Positions 34,653 through 36,166 of a stretch of 36,166 bases of DNA are shown here, in pieces; position 1 is the first letter of the stretch, and each line of letters opens with the position of its first letter. Under the pieces are notes generated by a model. The model saw nothing but the letters and a program-made list of their open reading frames with translations. It was not told where the DNA came from and made no database searches. The position numbers were made by a program, and so were the translations under genes. This stretch comes from Paracoccaceae bacterium (GTDB lineage Bacteria > Pseudomonadota > Alphaproteobacteria > Rhodobacterales > Rhodobacteraceae), in contig CANGHD010000017.1 of the NCBI GenBank assembly GCA_947453525.1, forward strand, positions 1-36,166, given 5' to 3'.

Positions 34653-35299
34653 GCCTGACCTTCCCCTTGGCCGATGAGCCGGAATTTGACGCCAAAGAGA
34701 AGGGCCGCCTGCTGTTTGCAGGGCCGGTCGATTTCCTCAAGGGCGTGGTGGCGATGGTGCATATGCCCCCGGCTGACAGGCTGGAGGTGTGCTTTGCGGG
34801 CCGGTCGAACGTGGGGAAGTCCAGTCTGATCAATGCCTTGACCGGGCGAAAGAACCTTGCACGGGCATCGAATACTCCGGGGCGGACGCAGGAGATCAAC
34901 TTCTTCACCTTGGGCGAAGAACGCTATCTGGTCGACCTTCCGGGCTATGGCTATGCCGAAGCCCCTGTGGCGGTGGTCGCCAAGTGGCAAGCCCTTTTGA
35001 AACAATACCTTGCGGGGCGTCAGACGCTGCGGCGGGCTTTTGTGCTGATCGACACGCGGCATGGGGTCAAGGACGTGGATGAAGAGATCCTGACGCTGCT
35101 TGACCGCTCTGCGGTGACGTTTCAGGTGGTGATGACCAAGGCCGACAAGGTAAACACGGCGACGCGCGAGGCGAATATTGCGCAAGTGCAGGATGCGCTG
35201 AAGAAGCATCCGGCGGCGTTCAACGAGATCATCGTGACATCGTCCGAGAAGGGCGAGGGGATTGAAACCCTGCGGGCGATCATTGCTACGCTAATATAG
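34649..35299 (+). CDS. engB: Ribosome biogenesis GTP-binding protein YihA/YsxC (EngB)
   Basis: A 216-residue GTPase needed for assembly of the large ribosomal subunit. The G motifs are in order: GRSNVGKSS (G1), NTPGRTQ (G2 region), DLPGYGYA (G3), TKADK (G4) and SSEKG (G5). ATG 34649 overlaps the MOSC stop by four bases (ATGA) and is preferred over the in-frame ATG at 34637. The following 121-bp convergent gap holds an imperfect palindrome around GGTTAACC (35307-35320) and no clear T-tract terminator. Confidence 0.96.
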   Translation: MSLTFPLADEPEFDAKEKGRLLFAGPVDFLKGVVAMVHMPPADRLEVCFAGRSNVGKSSLINALTGRKNLARASNTPGRTQEINFFTLGEERYLVDLPGYGYAEAPVAVVAKWQALLKQYLAGRQTLRRAFVLIDTRHGVKDVDEEILTLLDRSAVTFQVVMTKADKVNTATREANIAQVQDALKKHPAAFNEIIVTSSEKGEGIETLRAIIATLI

Positions 35300-35420
35300 G
35301 CGTTCTGCGGGTTAACCTGCGGAAATCCTGACAAAATCCCGATCTTGAAACCGTCTTATTTGCGTCTTCCTTCCGTCTCTACGCGCGCAAGACAGAAGGC
35401 TTGTTAACCAACGCCCCGAA

Positions 35421-36152
35421 TCACACGTGTTGCGCGCCATTGACCTGCAATTCGGCGCCGGAAATGTAGCTCGACTGGTCGGAACACAGGAACCAGATGG
35501 CGTCGGCGACCTCTCGCGGTTGGCCGAGGCGGTTCAGCGGAAGCTTTTCAACGATCTTGTCGGTGCCGGGGGAGAGGATGGCGGTCTCGATCTCTCCCGG
35601 CGCAATGGCGTTGACGCGGACGCCGAGGGGGCCGAAGTCGTGGGCCATCTCTCGGGTAAGCGCCGCAAGGGCGGCTTTCGACGTCGAATAGGCTGCGCCC
35701 GCGAAGGGGTGGACGCGGCTTCCGGCAATCGACGTGACGTTCACGACGGAGCCTTTGGCGGCGGAAAGTTCGTCCATCAATCCGCGCGCGAGCACGATGG
35801 AGGCGAAAAAGTTGACGTGGAAGACCTGTCCCCAGGTGCGCAGGTCGGTGGTCAGGGTCGACAGACGCGCGCCGCCGGGGCCCTTGGGGCTGACGCCCGC
35901 GTTGTTGACCAAGGCATCAAGGCGACCGTTGATCTTGGATTTGATGACCTGCAGCCCGGCGATGGTCTTGTCTGGGCTGGCGAGGTCGATCTGGATGTGA
36001 TTCTCCTCCCCCCCCGGCCAGGGGCAGCGCGGGTCGAAGGGTTGGCGTGAACAGGTCAGAACCCGCCAGCCTTCGGAGGAAAAGCGCTTCACGGTGGCGT
36101 GGCCGATGCCGCGCGACGCTCCGGTCAGGACGAGGGTTTTCTGATATGTCAT
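35421..36152 (-). CDS. SDR-family NAD(P)-dependent oxidoreductase
   Basis: A 243-residue classical short-chain dehydrogenase. The cofactor motif TGASRGIG (10-17) is followed by NNAGVSP, the active-site Ser in VVNVTSIAGSR, and YSTSKAA with the catalytic Tyr and Lys. APGEIETAIL and the C-terminal FLCSDQSSYISGAELQVNGA are typical of the FabG-like group. The substrate cannot be read from the sequence. The start is ATG 36152, with only 14 bases of upstream sequence before the window end and no good ribosome binding site in them. Confidence 0.93.
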   Translation of the reverse strand: MTYQKTLVLTGASRGIGHATVKRFSSEGWRVLTCSRQPFDPRCPWPGGEENHIQIDLASPDKTIAGLQVIKSKINGRLDALVNNAGVSPKGPGGARLSTLTTDLRTWGQVFHVNFFASIVLARGLMDELSAAKGSVVNVTSIAGSRVHPFAGAAYSTSKAALAALTREMAHDFGPLGVRVNAIAPGEIETAILSPGTDKIVEKLPLNRLGQPREVADAIWFLCSDQSSYISGAELQVNGAQHV

Positions 36153-36166
36153 GGAGATAGTCTAGA

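Overview
The window reads as chromosomal DNA of an alphaproteobacterium, most likely family Rhodobacteraceae (Rhodobacter/Gemmobacter/Paracoccus-like). The reasons are a high-GC sequence with strong G/C third-position bias, which also creates long antisense shadow ORFs, and lineage-typical families: DUF2125, DUF4170, a two-domain ALDH16-type dehydrogenase, a Hint protein and an RTX protein. The gene orders PmbA-CysQ, DUF4170-WaaA-LpxK, rpmH-rnpA-yidD and yidC-MOSC-yihA also fit. This is inferred from protein families; no rRNA is present. I see no prophage, insertion sequence or CRISPR array.

Layout. 1-5976 (+): the 3' part of an ALDH16-like dehydrogenase, a secreted DUF2125 protein, a PmbA/TldE-like protein and a CysQ-like phosphatase, closed by a two-way terminator shared with the next gene. 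6025-8670 (-): a DEAD-box RNA helicase with a 350-residue low-complexity tail. 8963-11439 (+): DUF4170, WaaA and LpxK, a tight lipid A/Kdo operon ending at a large imperfect palindrome. 11592-14368: a LOG-family protein (-), a PLP-dependent dehydratase (+) and an APH-type phosphotransferase (+). 14446-19077: the lysine/diaminopimelate genes dapD and dapE (+) separated by a divergent Hint-domain surface protein (-) and a conserved hypothetical, then a GNAT acetyltransferase. 19183-25937 (-): a chemoreceptor, an aldo/keto reductase, tRNA-Arg(ACG) with its own terminator, and a three-gene operon of TVP38/TMEM64 membrane protein, MerA-like flavoprotein and histidine kinase. 26213-27063 (+): rpmH, rnpA and yidD. 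27085-31854: an accessory stretch with a DUF3833 lipoprotein, a frameshifted ttcA, a decayed RTX gene and an EAL c-di-GMP phosphodiesterase. 32035-35299 (+): yidC, MOSC and yihA, overlapping end to end. 35421-36152 (-): an SDR oxidoreductase.

Most genes serve core functions: lipid A/Kdo assembly, lysine/peptidoglycan precursors, translation and membrane protein insertion. The most unusual signals lie in the 27-30 kb stretch. There ttcA is knocked out of frame by a perfect 7-bp tandem repeat (three copies where homology predicts one), and a neighbouring RTX gene has lost its start and carries another frameshift. Also notable are the TVP38-flavoprotein-kinase operon, the altered N-terminal motif of WaaA, and the repeat-rich helicase tail.
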